Below, piece by piece: positions 1 to 5,954 of a stretch of 13,922 nt of DNA. A program made the position numbers and the translations under genes. The notes under the pieces are model-generated. The model did no database searches. It saw only the letters and a program-made list of their open reading frames with translations, and was not told the origin of the DNA. How positions within the stretch are numbered: the first letter of the stretch is position 1; each line of letters opens with the position of its first letter. Origin of the DNA: Alphaproteobacteria bacterium UBA3439 (lineage in GTDB: Bacteria; Pseudomonadota; Alphaproteobacteria; Puniceispirillales; Puniceispirillaceae); NCBI GenBank assembly GCA_002378605.1, contig DFSK01000095.1, positions 444 to 14,365 of the forward strand, written 5' to 3'.

Positions 1-201
1 AAGGTCTTGTTTTGCCTGATTGCTGTAGGTCACAAGACCGCGATCAAGAACCGCAGATGAACCGGCAATATCGGTCAAAGCAGCGGCAATCATGCCGCCG
101 GTGCAAGATTCGGCAAGAACAAGCATCACGCGCTTGTCAGTGGCAAGCTTTATAATGGCCTTAGCCAAATCATTTGCTGTCATATTTGCATCATCTGTCA
201 T
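1..201 (-). CDS. cinA: CinA C-terminal domain protein (NMN amidohydrolase type), 5' part only
   Basis: This is the N-terminal 67 residues of a protein that runs off the left edge of the window. It matches the start of the CinA C-terminal (PncC) family: a short helix is followed by the signature AESCTGGMIAAALTDIAGSS and then by a conserved DRGLVTYSNQAK stretch. The family deamidates nicotinamide mononucleotide in pyridine nucleotide salvage. Because the signature begins about 30 residues from the start, this is the stand-alone amidase form, not the long CinA with an N-terminal MoCF domain. The ATG at 201 has a GAGG a few bases upstream. A second ATG at 183 is possible. It lies 24 bp after pgpA on the same strand, so it is probably the third gene of the ispDF-pgpA transcript. 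The family is clear; the exact substrate is inferred from the family. Confidence 0.88.
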   Translation of the reverse strand, partial: MTDDANMTANDLAKAIIKLATDKRVMLVLAESCTGGMIAAALTDIAGSSAVLDRGLVTYSNQAKQDL

Positions 202-225
202 AGCGCCTCGCCAATGAAGTTAGAT

Positions 226-699
226 CTAAAAGCCGGCAAGCAATTGTGCCGCGCCCCAAAGGCAGAGGGCGGCCAATAGACCTGCGACAATATCATCGGC
301 CATAACGCCAACACCGCCCGAGAGCGATTCAGCCATGCCGACAGGGCCAATCTTGGTAATGTCAAAAAACCGGAACAAAATAAATGCGGCGGCAAACCAC
401 CAAAGATCAAGCGGCAGAATGATCACGGCGATCCATTGTCCTGCCACTTCGTCTATGATGACTTCCGGCGCGTCCTTGCGGCCAGTGGTCTGTCCATAAG
501 CATCAGCCGCGAAAATGCCAATAACGGTAACAAGCAATGTTGCCGCCGCCAATATTCCGGCGCCATAGCTGGCAATCATATAGCCGCTGACAACGCCGAC
601 AAACGATCCAATTGTGCCCGGGGCAGGGCGTAAATGCCCAATCGGGCCAAGCGTGGCAAGATAGGCAAGTGATGATCGAAGTGAACCGCTGATAACCAT
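226..699 (-). CDS. pgpA: Phosphatidylglycerophosphatase A
   Basis: A 157-residue membrane phosphatase that removes the phosphate from phosphatidylglycerophosphate to give phosphatidylglycerol. The family landmarks are present: GHLRPAPGTIGS near residues 21-32, the acidic pair in VIIDEVAGQW (D83, E84), FRFFDITK (D113) and GGVGVMADD (D135, D136). Hydrophobic stretches around residues 33-63, 88-110 and 136-155 fit an inner-membrane protein of normal family length. The ATG at 699 shares its A with the TGA of ispDF (TGATG), and a GTG at 702 is an equally coupled alternative. No good Shine-Dalgarno is seen, so translation probably depends on ispDF. One oddity is that the usual KP after FDI is K-I here (K116, I117). 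Family assignment is secure. Confidence 0.93.
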   Translation of the reverse strand: MVISGSLRSSLAYLATLGPIGHLRPAPGTIGSFVGVVSGYMIASYGAGILAAATLLVTVIGIFAADAYGQTTGRKDAPEVIIDEVAGQWIAVIILPLDLWWFAAAFILFRFFDITKIGPVGMAESLSGGVGVMADDIVAGLLAALCLWGAAQLLAGF

Positions 700-2114
700 C
701 ACTTTGTCGTACCAGTGGAGGAAGGATGATCTGATGGTGCGGGCAAGGTGATGCTGGCACTTGCTTGCGCTGCGATTCCTTCACCGCGACCGGTAAAGCC
801 CAACCCTTCGGATGTTGTGGCTTTGACGCTGACACGGTCAATGGAAATGCCGCATATTTCGGCAATTCGACGGCGAATGGAGTCGCGATGCGGGCCAATT
901 TTTGGCGTCTCGCAAATCAAGGTTAGATCAAGATTCATAATGCGGCCACCGCGTGCCAGAACACGCTTGGCAGCAAAATCCAGAAATATCGTGCTATCTG
1001 CATTTTCCCATTGCGGATCAGATGGCGGAAAATGGGCGCCGATATCGCCATCGGCAAGCGCGCCAAAAATCGCGTCGCATAAAGCATGCAATCCAACATC
1101 ACCATCAGAGTGAGCCAGCATGCGGCGGTCACTATCCAGCTTGATACCGCCAAGCCAGATCGGGCCAGCTTCATCGCTGAATTTATGAACATCAAAGCCG
1201 GTGCCAAAGCGTGTTTCTGTCATGCTGTTATCATCCGTTTTTTGCCGATGGCCCTGCGCTGCGCTATTGGCCGCAAAGAGATGCGACAACATAGCAAAAT
1301 CATCACCATCGGTCAGCTTCATAAGCTGTTTAGCGCCATCAATCGCTGTTACTTTGAAACCGGCAGCTTCGGCAAGGCTGCAATCATCGGTAAAACCGCC
1401 TTTGCCCGCAAAATCATCATGCAGTTTGGTGATGATATCGCGGCGGAATAATTGCGGTGTCTGCGCGGCGGCAAGCTGGCTTCGGTCAATGCCGCCCGTA
1501 ATAAGGGCGCTGCTGCTTGTCCGGTCATTTTTGGCGGCGTGCTTGTCGATGGTTTTGATGCTGTCGGCAAGTGGCAAAACCGGAACGGCACCAATGATTT
1601 GAATGTCATCATTGCTGGCATCGCCATTGGCATGATCAACAGCGGTGATTAAGCCATCTAATAGATTGGCCGGTATGAAAGGGCGGGCGGCATCATGAAT
1701 GGCAACATAGTCGATATTCTGGCAATCTGGCAGGCTGGCAAGGGCGGTTAACCCAGCGTGAACCGATTCCTGCCGCGTAGCACCGCCAGCGATAAGATAA
1801 ATCGGCTTGTGCGTTTCTGGCAAAATATCGGCCATATGGGTGATATAGGGCTTGGCTACGACCAGAATGATGGCGGCAATCGCTGGATGGTGATGAAAAT
1901 AGTCAAAAGCGTGGGCGATAACGGGTTTACCGCCTAAGGGCCAGAATTGCTTTGGTAGATCATGCCCAAAATTGTTATGCCCAAAATCGCTGTGATGGGC
2001 AGCGTTGAAATTATGCGTGCTGGCCGCGCGAACGCCTGATCCGGCGGCGACAATAATCGCCGCGCATGACGTGGTGCCGGATTGATCGGAGCGTGAAACA
2101 GTTTTATTTTGCAT
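699..2114 (-). CDS. ispDF: Bifunctional IspD/IspF enzyme of the MEP isoprenoid pathway
   Basis: A 471-residue fusion of two non-consecutive MEP-pathway enzymes, common in Alphaproteobacteria. Residues 17 to about 280 are IspD (2-C-methyl-D-erythritol 4-phosphate cytidylyltransferase): [12 protein letters not shown] binds [13 protein letters not shown] carries the conserved lysine (K55), and IHDAARP and AAQTPQLF follow. After a linker, residues 298-471 are IspF (2-C-methyl-D-erythritol 2,4-cyclodiphosphate synthase), with the metal-binding FDVH, the loop [29 protein letters not shown], and [16 protein letters not shown] chose the ATG at 2114 because AAGGA lies 5 nt upstream. The longer frame begins only with a TTG at 2135 and adds 7 unconserved residues. 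The IspD half has an unusual His/Asn-rich insertion at about residues 31-52, between the CTP loop and LPKQ. It overlaps pgpA by 1 nt. Confidence 0.95.
   Translation of the reverse strand: MQNKTVSRSDQSGTTSCAAIIVAAGSGVRAASTHNFNAAHHSDFGHNNFGHDLPKQFWPLGGKPVIAHAFDYFHHHPAIAAIILVVAKPYITHMADILPETHKPIYLIAGGATRQESVHAGLTALASLPDCQNIDYVAIHDAARPFIPANLLDGLITAVDHANGDASNDDIQIIGAVPVLPLADSIKTIDKHAAKNDRTSSSALITGGIDRSQLAAAQTPQLFRRDIITKLHDDFAGKGGFTDDCSLAEAAGFKVTAIDGAKQLMKLTDGDDFAMLSHLFAANSAAQGHRQKTDDNSMTETRFGTGFDVHKFSDEAGPIWLGGIKLDSDRRMLAHSDGDVGLHALCDAIFGALADGDIGAHFPPSDPQWENADSTIFLDFAAKRVLARGGRIMNLDLTLICETPKIGPHRDSIRRRIAEICGISIDRVSVKATTSEGLGFTGRGEGIAAQASASITLPAPSDHPSSTGTTK
1962..1987. repeat. Imperfect tandem duplication, 15-nt period, inside ispD part of ispDF
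   Basis: The 11-mer ATGCCCAAAAT occurs at 1962-1972 and again at 1977-1987, a period of 15 nt, which is five codons. On the coding strand it gives a repeated F-G-H unit (FGHNNFGHD), so the reading frame is kept. It lies inside the extra loop of the IspD domain and looks like a small local duplication. Confidence 0.75.
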
Positions 2115-2119
2115 GACAG

Positions 2120-2124
2120 TCCTT
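2120..2124 (-). promoter_or_regulatory. Shine-Dalgarno of ispDF
   Basis: On the minus strand AAGGA is followed by five bases (CTGTC) and then the ATG at 2114. This is the best ribosome site near the start of ispDF and favours that ATG over the in-frame TTG at 2135, which has no comparable site. Confidence 0.6.
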
Positions 2125-2161
2125 CTTATCCCCAATGTATGCCGCTTTGTCCAATGGATAT

Positions 2162-2260
2162 TCAGTCCGGCAAGCGCGTGGCTTCGGCGTTGCGGCCCAA
2201 TTCAATCATATCGCCGATGCTTTGGCGGCGATTGACGTTAAGTGATGGATTTTTGTGCAT
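2162..2260 (-). CDS. Possible 32-residue small protein upstream of ispDF, function unknown
   Basis: An ATG at 2260 opens a 32-codon frame ending in TGA at 2162, 47 nt before the ispDF start and on the same strand. The peptide begins [10 protein letters not shown], continues [14 protein letters not shown] and ends AEATRLPD. It is hydrophilic with no membrane segment or signal peptide. Supporting points are codons that resemble those of the neighbouring genes (GGC, CGC, GCC, GAA, AAC), AGG six bases before the ATG, and a TATAAT placed so that transcription would begin within a few bases of the ATG. Those last two points partly compete, because a transcript starting there would lack most of the AGG. 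I recognise no family. It could be a real small gene, a leader peptide, or a chance frame. Confidence 0.33.
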   Translation of the reverse strand: MHKNPSLNVNRRQSIGDMIELGRNAEATRLPD

Positions 2261-2269
2261 TAATTGCCT

Positions 2270-2275
2270 ATTATA
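2270..2275 (-). promoter_or_regulatory. Putative -10 element for the ispDF-pgpA-cinA transcript
   Basis: Read on the minus strand this is a perfect TATAAT, in the spacer upstream of ispDF. The -35 region at the right distance (around 2293-2299, read as TGGTGA or GGTGAA) is a poor match to TTGACA. The expected start point is near 2262-2264, almost on the ATG of the small ORF at 2260 and about 150 nt before ispDF. The call rests on the -10 match and position only. Confidence 0.42.
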
Positions 2276-2337
2276 TGGGCGTTTTAACGATATTCACCAT
2301 CGGTGTTTGTCTTTTCGGGTCTGTTTCGGGGTCTTTT

Positions 2338-3327
2338 ATGTCTCTTGCCATTGATGGAAACATCTTGCCCCATGCGGCCATTCTGGCGCCCATGTCCGGG
2401 GTAACTGACTGGCCGTTTCGCCGCGCTGTGAGGCGCTGTGGCGGCGGTTTGGTGGTAACCGAAATGATTGCCAGCGCAGCCGTTTTGCGCGACGTGAAAA
2501 GCGAAATGCGGAAATTGCGAACCGAAGCGATTGCCGAAGCACCGCTATCAATCCAGCTTGCTGGCTGGGAACCGCCGGTTATGGCCGAAGCGGCGAAAAT
2601 CTGTGCCGATCTTGGGGCAAGCTTTATCGATATCAATATGGGGTGCCCTGCCAAAAAGGTTACTGGCAAATTATCGGGCTCGGCCTTGATGCGTGATCCG
2701 AACCTTGCTGGTGCCATTATGACGGCTGTGGTTGATGCTGTTGATGTGCCGGTTACGTTGAAAATGCGGCTTGGTTGGGATAATGACAGTCTGAATGCGC
2801 CGCAGCTTGCCAAGATGGCTGAAAATGCCGGAATCAAAATGCTGGCCATTCACGGCAGAACACGCTGTCAGATGTATAATGGTGCGGCAGATTGGGAAAA
2901 AATTAGTGACGTGGTGACGGCGGTTGATATTCCGGTTGTTGCGAATGGTGATATTACCTGTCTCGACACCGTGCAAAAAGCCATCGAGCAAAGCGGTGCT
3001 GCTGGTGTAATGATTGGGCGTGGGGCGCAGGGGCGTCCCTGGCTTTTGGCGCAAGCTGGCGATCTCTTGGCGGGGCAGGCGGTTCGTCCAACGCCATCAA
3101 TCGGTGTGCGTCACCATTTGATGCGGGCGCATCTTGACGATATGCTTAGCCATTATGGAACCGCCGCGATGCGGTTGGCACGCAAACATATTGCCTGGTA
3201 TGCGCATGGCCTTCCCGGTGCCGCCGAATTACGCGATATTGCCAATAACAATACCGATGCCGCTATGGTGTTTGCTGCGGTTGATCAATTTTTTAGAGCG
3301 CTTGATCCAAGCGATGTGGCGGCGTGA
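2338..3327 (+). CDS. dusB: tRNA dihydrouridine synthase, DusB/NifR3 type
   Basis: A 329-residue flavoenzyme that reduces specific uridines in tRNA to dihydrouridine using NADPH. The FMN-binding TIM barrel starts with AAILAPMSGVTDWPFRRAV. The catalytic cysteine lies in INMGCPAKKV (C103) and GKLSGSALM follows. Later motifs are VTLKMRLGW, AIHGRTRCQMYNG, PVVANGDI and VMIGRGAQGRPWL. I chose the ATG at 2338 because family members start about 15-20 residues before the APMSG motif. The frame stays open upstream to a GTG at 2242, but the extra 32 residues are hydrophobic and unlike DusB. The ribosome site is weak (GGGG about 6 nt upstream). It is the first gene of the ntr run, as in many Alphaproteobacteria, where it was first named nifR3. 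Its stop overlaps the ntrB start. Confidence 0.94.
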   Translation: MSLAIDGNILPHAAILAPMSGVTDWPFRRAVRRCGGGLVVTEMIASAAVLRDVKSEMRKLRTEAIAEAPLSIQLAGWEPPVMAEAAKICADLGASFIDINMGCPAKKVTGKLSGSALMRDPNLAGAIMTAVVDAVDVPVTLKMRLGWDNDSLNAPQLAKMAENAGIKMLAIHGRTRCQMYNGAADWEKISDVVTAVDIPVVANGDITCLDTVQKAIEQSGAAGVMIGRGAQGRPWLLAQAGDLLAGQAVRPTPSIGVRHHLMRAHLDDMLSHYGTAAMRLARKHIAWYAHGLPGAAELRDIANNNTDAAMVFAAVDQFFRALDPSDVAA

Positions 3328-4526
3328 TGCGTTCGCCATCAAAATCAATGTCATCAGGCATGTCTGATACGATGGATCGAGCCGGATATCCGCGCCATGA
3401 CCATGATGTCGATCAGCATTCGGGCGTTAGTATGGCGCAAATTATGGCTAGCTTGCCCAATCCGATTTTTGTTTTGGATGCGGATAATTGTTTTGTTTAT
3501 CTCAATCAAGCTGCCGAAATGTTCTTTCAATCAAGCCAGATGATCTTGTCCGGTATGCCGCTTGAGGGGTTTATTCCAGCTGATAGTAGCCTGTTTTCGA
3601 TGTTGCAACGCGCCCGAGACCAGCATGTTTCGGTTGGTGATCAGGGGCTTGAACTGGCAGGGCCAAAGCTGGGGCTAAAGCTTGTAAATGTGCAAATCAC
3701 CCCCTTTGGCGACACGCCGCGTCTATTGGTGTCGGTTCAAGAACGCGCGCTTGCTGAACGGCTTCGCGGCCAGTCATTATTTCGCGGTGCGGCAAGGTCT
3801 ATTTCGGCAATGGCGGCCTTGCTGGCGCATGAGGTCAAAAACCCGCTTGCCGGAATCAAAGGCGCTGCCCAGCTATTGGAATCAGGCCTTGGCGATGAAG
3901 ACCGCATCCTAACCCGCATGATTGTCGAGGAAAGTGACCGTGTTGCGGCACTTCTTGACCGAATGGAAGGCTTTGCCGGTGGTGCGCGTCTTGTGCTTAG
4001 CCCGGTGAATATTCACGAGGTTTTAGATCATTGTCTTGGGCTGGCGGCGGCATCTTATGGGGCGCATCTGGTGATCCGCCGGCAATATGATCCATCCTTG
4101 CCATTGGTGAATGGGCATCGCGACCTGTTAATTCAATCCTTTATTAATATAATCAAGAACGCTTCGGAAGCTACTGATAAAAATGCAGAACTTGTTATAA
4201 AGACATCCTATTCACGCGGTCGCCGTTTGTCATTAGCGGCAAGTGATGGCGGATCGCATGTGCCGGTTCAGGTTGATATTATCGATAATGGACGCGGCAT
4301 TCCCGAAGATATTCGCAATCATATTTTTGACCCGTTTGTATCTGGACGCAATGGCGGCAGCGGGCTCGGCTTAACAATGGTTGCCAGTGTTGTTGCTGAT
4401 CATGGCGGTATGATTGAGGTCGATTCAACGTCAGGTCGAACCGCCTTTCGGATGAATTTTCCGGTGGCCGAATTAGATAAACCGGCGCCAATACCATCAA
4501 AACCGGCAAAAGGATCAGCTGAATGA
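3327..4526 (+). CDS. ntrB: Nitrogen regulation sensor histidine kinase NtrB
   Basis: A cytosolic kinase and phosphatase of NtrC, normally controlled by the PII protein. About 399 residues. The order is a variable N-terminus, a PAS domain (roughly residues 35-130, starting MASLPNPIFVLDAD), a dimerisation and phosphoacceptor helix with LLAHEVKNPLAGIKGAAQLL (His168), and an ATPase domain with an N box (SFINIIKNASEA), a G1 box (DNGRGIPEDI) and a G2 box (GSGLGLTMVASVVADHGG). No membrane segment is seen, as expected. The F box reads FDPFVSGRNGG and not the more usual PFVTTK form. The ATG at 3327 shares its A with the dusB stop. A GTG at 3324 and ATGs at 3348 and 3360 are alternatives, since the first 30 residues are not conserved. 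It overlaps ntrC by 4 nt (ATGA). Confidence 0.93.
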   Translation: MRSPSKSMSSGMSDTMDRAGYPRHDHDVDQHSGVSMAQIMASLPNPIFVLDADNCFVYLNQAAEMFFQSSQMILSGMPLEGFIPADSSLFSMLQRARDQHVSVGDQGLELAGPKLGLKLVNVQITPFGDTPRLLVSVQERALAERLRGQSLFRGAARSISAMAALLAHEVKNPLAGIKGAAQLLESGLGDEDRILTRMIVEESDRVAALLDRMEGFAGGARLVLSPVNIHEVLDHCLGLAAASYGAHLVIRRQYDPSLPLVNGHRDLLIQSFINIIKNASEATDKNAELVIKTSYSRGRRLSLAASDGGSHVPVQVDIIDNGRGIPEDIRNHIFDPFVSGRNGGSGLGLTMVASVVADHGGMIEVDSTSGRTAFRMNFPVAELDKPAPIPSKPAKGSAE

Positions 4527-5953
4527 ACGTAAAGCCACCGCTTATTCTTGTTGCCGAAGATGATAAATCGGTCAGGCTTGTTGTGCAGCAGGCACTTGCC
4601 CGTCAGGGTTATGCTGTGCAATCAAGCGGCACTGCGGCGGGGTTGTGGAAATTGATTGAATCCGGCAAAGGCGATGTTTTGATTACCGATGTCGCTTTGC
4701 CTGATGGCGATGCGCTTGATCTGTTGCCACGCATCCAAGAGCGTCGCCCCGATTTGCCGGTCATTGTGATGAGCGCCCGTTCAACATTACTTACCGCCGT
4801 AAAGGCCCAGCAGATTGGGGTTTTTGAATATCTGCCAAAACCATTCGAGTTGCGAAGTTTGATCGAGGTGACGCAACGCGCTGTTGAAACCATCGGCGCG
4901 CCAAGCCGGTCAAATGCCAAAACAGCATCAATCGAAGAGGGCGGCCCGTTAATTGGCCGGTCGCGCCCGATGCAGGATATTTTCAAAGCGATGGCGCGGG
5001 TTGTTAGCACCGATCTAACCGTTCTTGTGACTGGTGAGAGCGGTACGGGCAAGGAATTGGTCGCCCGTGCGCTTCATGATCTTGGAAGCCGCCGCGCGGG
5101 CCCGTTTGTTGCAATCAACCTTGCTGCGATTCCGCGTGATCTTGTCGAAGCCGAATTATTCGGGCGGGGCAAGGATGATGGCTCGAATCCGGCAAAGCAT
5201 CATCAGGGCCGGTTTGAACAGGCCGAGGGCGGAACGCTGTTTCTTGATGAGGTTGGCGATATGCCACCCGAGGCGCAAACAAGGCTTTTGCGGGTTTTGC
5301 AAGATGGTGAGTATCTGCCCGTTGGCGCGCAGCGGCCAGTCAAAACAAATATCAGGGTCATTGCAGCAACAAACCAGAATTTGCATCACCTTATGCATCA
5401 AGGCCTGTTTCGTGAAGATTTGTTTTACCGGTTGAATGTGGTGCCACTGCGATTGCCGCCATTGCGTGAACGCGTGGAAGATATTGGCCCGCTTGTCACG
5501 CATTTCCAGCTTCATGCCGTCAAAGCGGGGCTGCCATCAAAAACCTTTACCCCTGAGGCATTGCGTGCGCTGAAATCTTGGCATTGGCCGGGCAATGTGC
5601 GCGAATTGGAAAATCTGGTCAGGCGCATGCTGGTGCTTCATGCCGATAACAGCATTGATGCGGCGGCGGTTGAACGTGAATTTCCAGCCAGCCAGACCGA
5701 AGTAAATGAAGATGCAGAAAGCCTGTCAGAATCGGTTGATGCGCATATTCGGCGTTATTTCGACGCATTGAAAGGTGGCATGCCAGCCCCCGGCCTCTAT
5801 GGCCGTATTTTGCGCGAAGTCGAACATCCGCTTATTCTTGCCACGTTAGAGGTAACCCGTGGTAATCAGGTTCGAGCCGCCGATATTTTGGGGTTAAACC
5901 GGAACACCTTGCGCAAAAAGATCAAGGATCTGAACATAAAGGCAGGCCGCTAA
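4523..5953 (+). CDS. ntrC: Nitrogen response regulator NtrC, lacking the GAFTGA sigma-54 loop
   Basis: A 476-residue response regulator, partner of NtrB. The receiver domain (residues 7-120) has D13 and D14, the phosphoacceptor D56 in VLITDVALPDGD, and the YLPKPFE lysine. The AAA+ domain (about 145-375) has Walker A GESGTGKE (171-178), Walker B GTLFLDEVGD (237-246), sensor-like VIAATNQ, and REDLFYRLNVVPLRLPPLRER. A Fis-type helix-turn-helix ends the protein (about 432-476, with GNQVRAADILGLNRNTLRKK). The odd point is that, after ELFG at 211-214, typical NtrC proteins have EKGAFTGA before GRFEQA. Here that stretch reads RGKDDGSNPAKHHQ, so the sigma-54 contact loop is gone while the ATPase motifs are intact. 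Rhodobacter capsulatus NtrC also lacks it and works with the housekeeping polymerase. I infer similar behaviour here. Confidence 0.94.
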   Translation: MNVKPPLILVAEDDKSVRLVVQQALARQGYAVQSSGTAAGLWKLIESGKGDVLITDVALPDGDALDLLPRIQERRPDLPVIVMSARSTLLTAVKAQQIGVFEYLPKPFELRSLIEVTQRAVETIGAPSRSNAKTASIEEGGPLIGRSRPMQDIFKAMARVVSTDLTVLVTGESGTGKELVARALHDLGSRRAGPFVAINLAAIPRDLVEAELFGRGKDDGSNPAKHHQGRFEQAEGGTLFLDEVGDMPPEAQTRLLRVLQDGEYLPVGAQRPVKTNIRVIAATNQNLHHLMHQGLFREDLFYRLNVVPLRLPPLRERVEDIGPLVTHFQLHAVKAGLPSKTFTPEALRALKSWHWPGNVRELENLVRRMLVLHADNSIDAAAVEREFPASQTEVNEDAESLSESVDAHIRRYFDALKGGMPAPGLYGRILREVEHPLILATLEVTRGNQVRAADILGLNRNTLRKKIKDLNIKAGR

Positions 5954-5954
5954 A

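Noticed and set aside
755..769. TGGCAC...TTGC, resembling a sigma-54 promoter on the plus strand
   Set aside because: The GG-to-GC spacing is one base off, it lies inside the ispF part of ispDF, and no plus-strand gene starts downstream.
748..1113. Long plus-strand open frame opposite ispDF (121 codons)
   Set aside because: It lies antisense to a well-conserved enzyme in a frame kept open by codon bias, with no recognisable domain or ribosome site.
2232..2274. TTGACG with TATTAT as a plus-strand promoter for dusB
   Set aside because: The spacing between hexamers is 31 bases, far from the usual 16-18, so they cannot form one promoter.
2242..2337. N-terminal extension of dusB from GTG 2242, or from ATG 2275
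   Set aside because: The added residues are hydrophobic and unlike the DusB N-terminus, and the region overlaps the divergent promoter and small frame. The ATG at 2338 gives the family-typical start.
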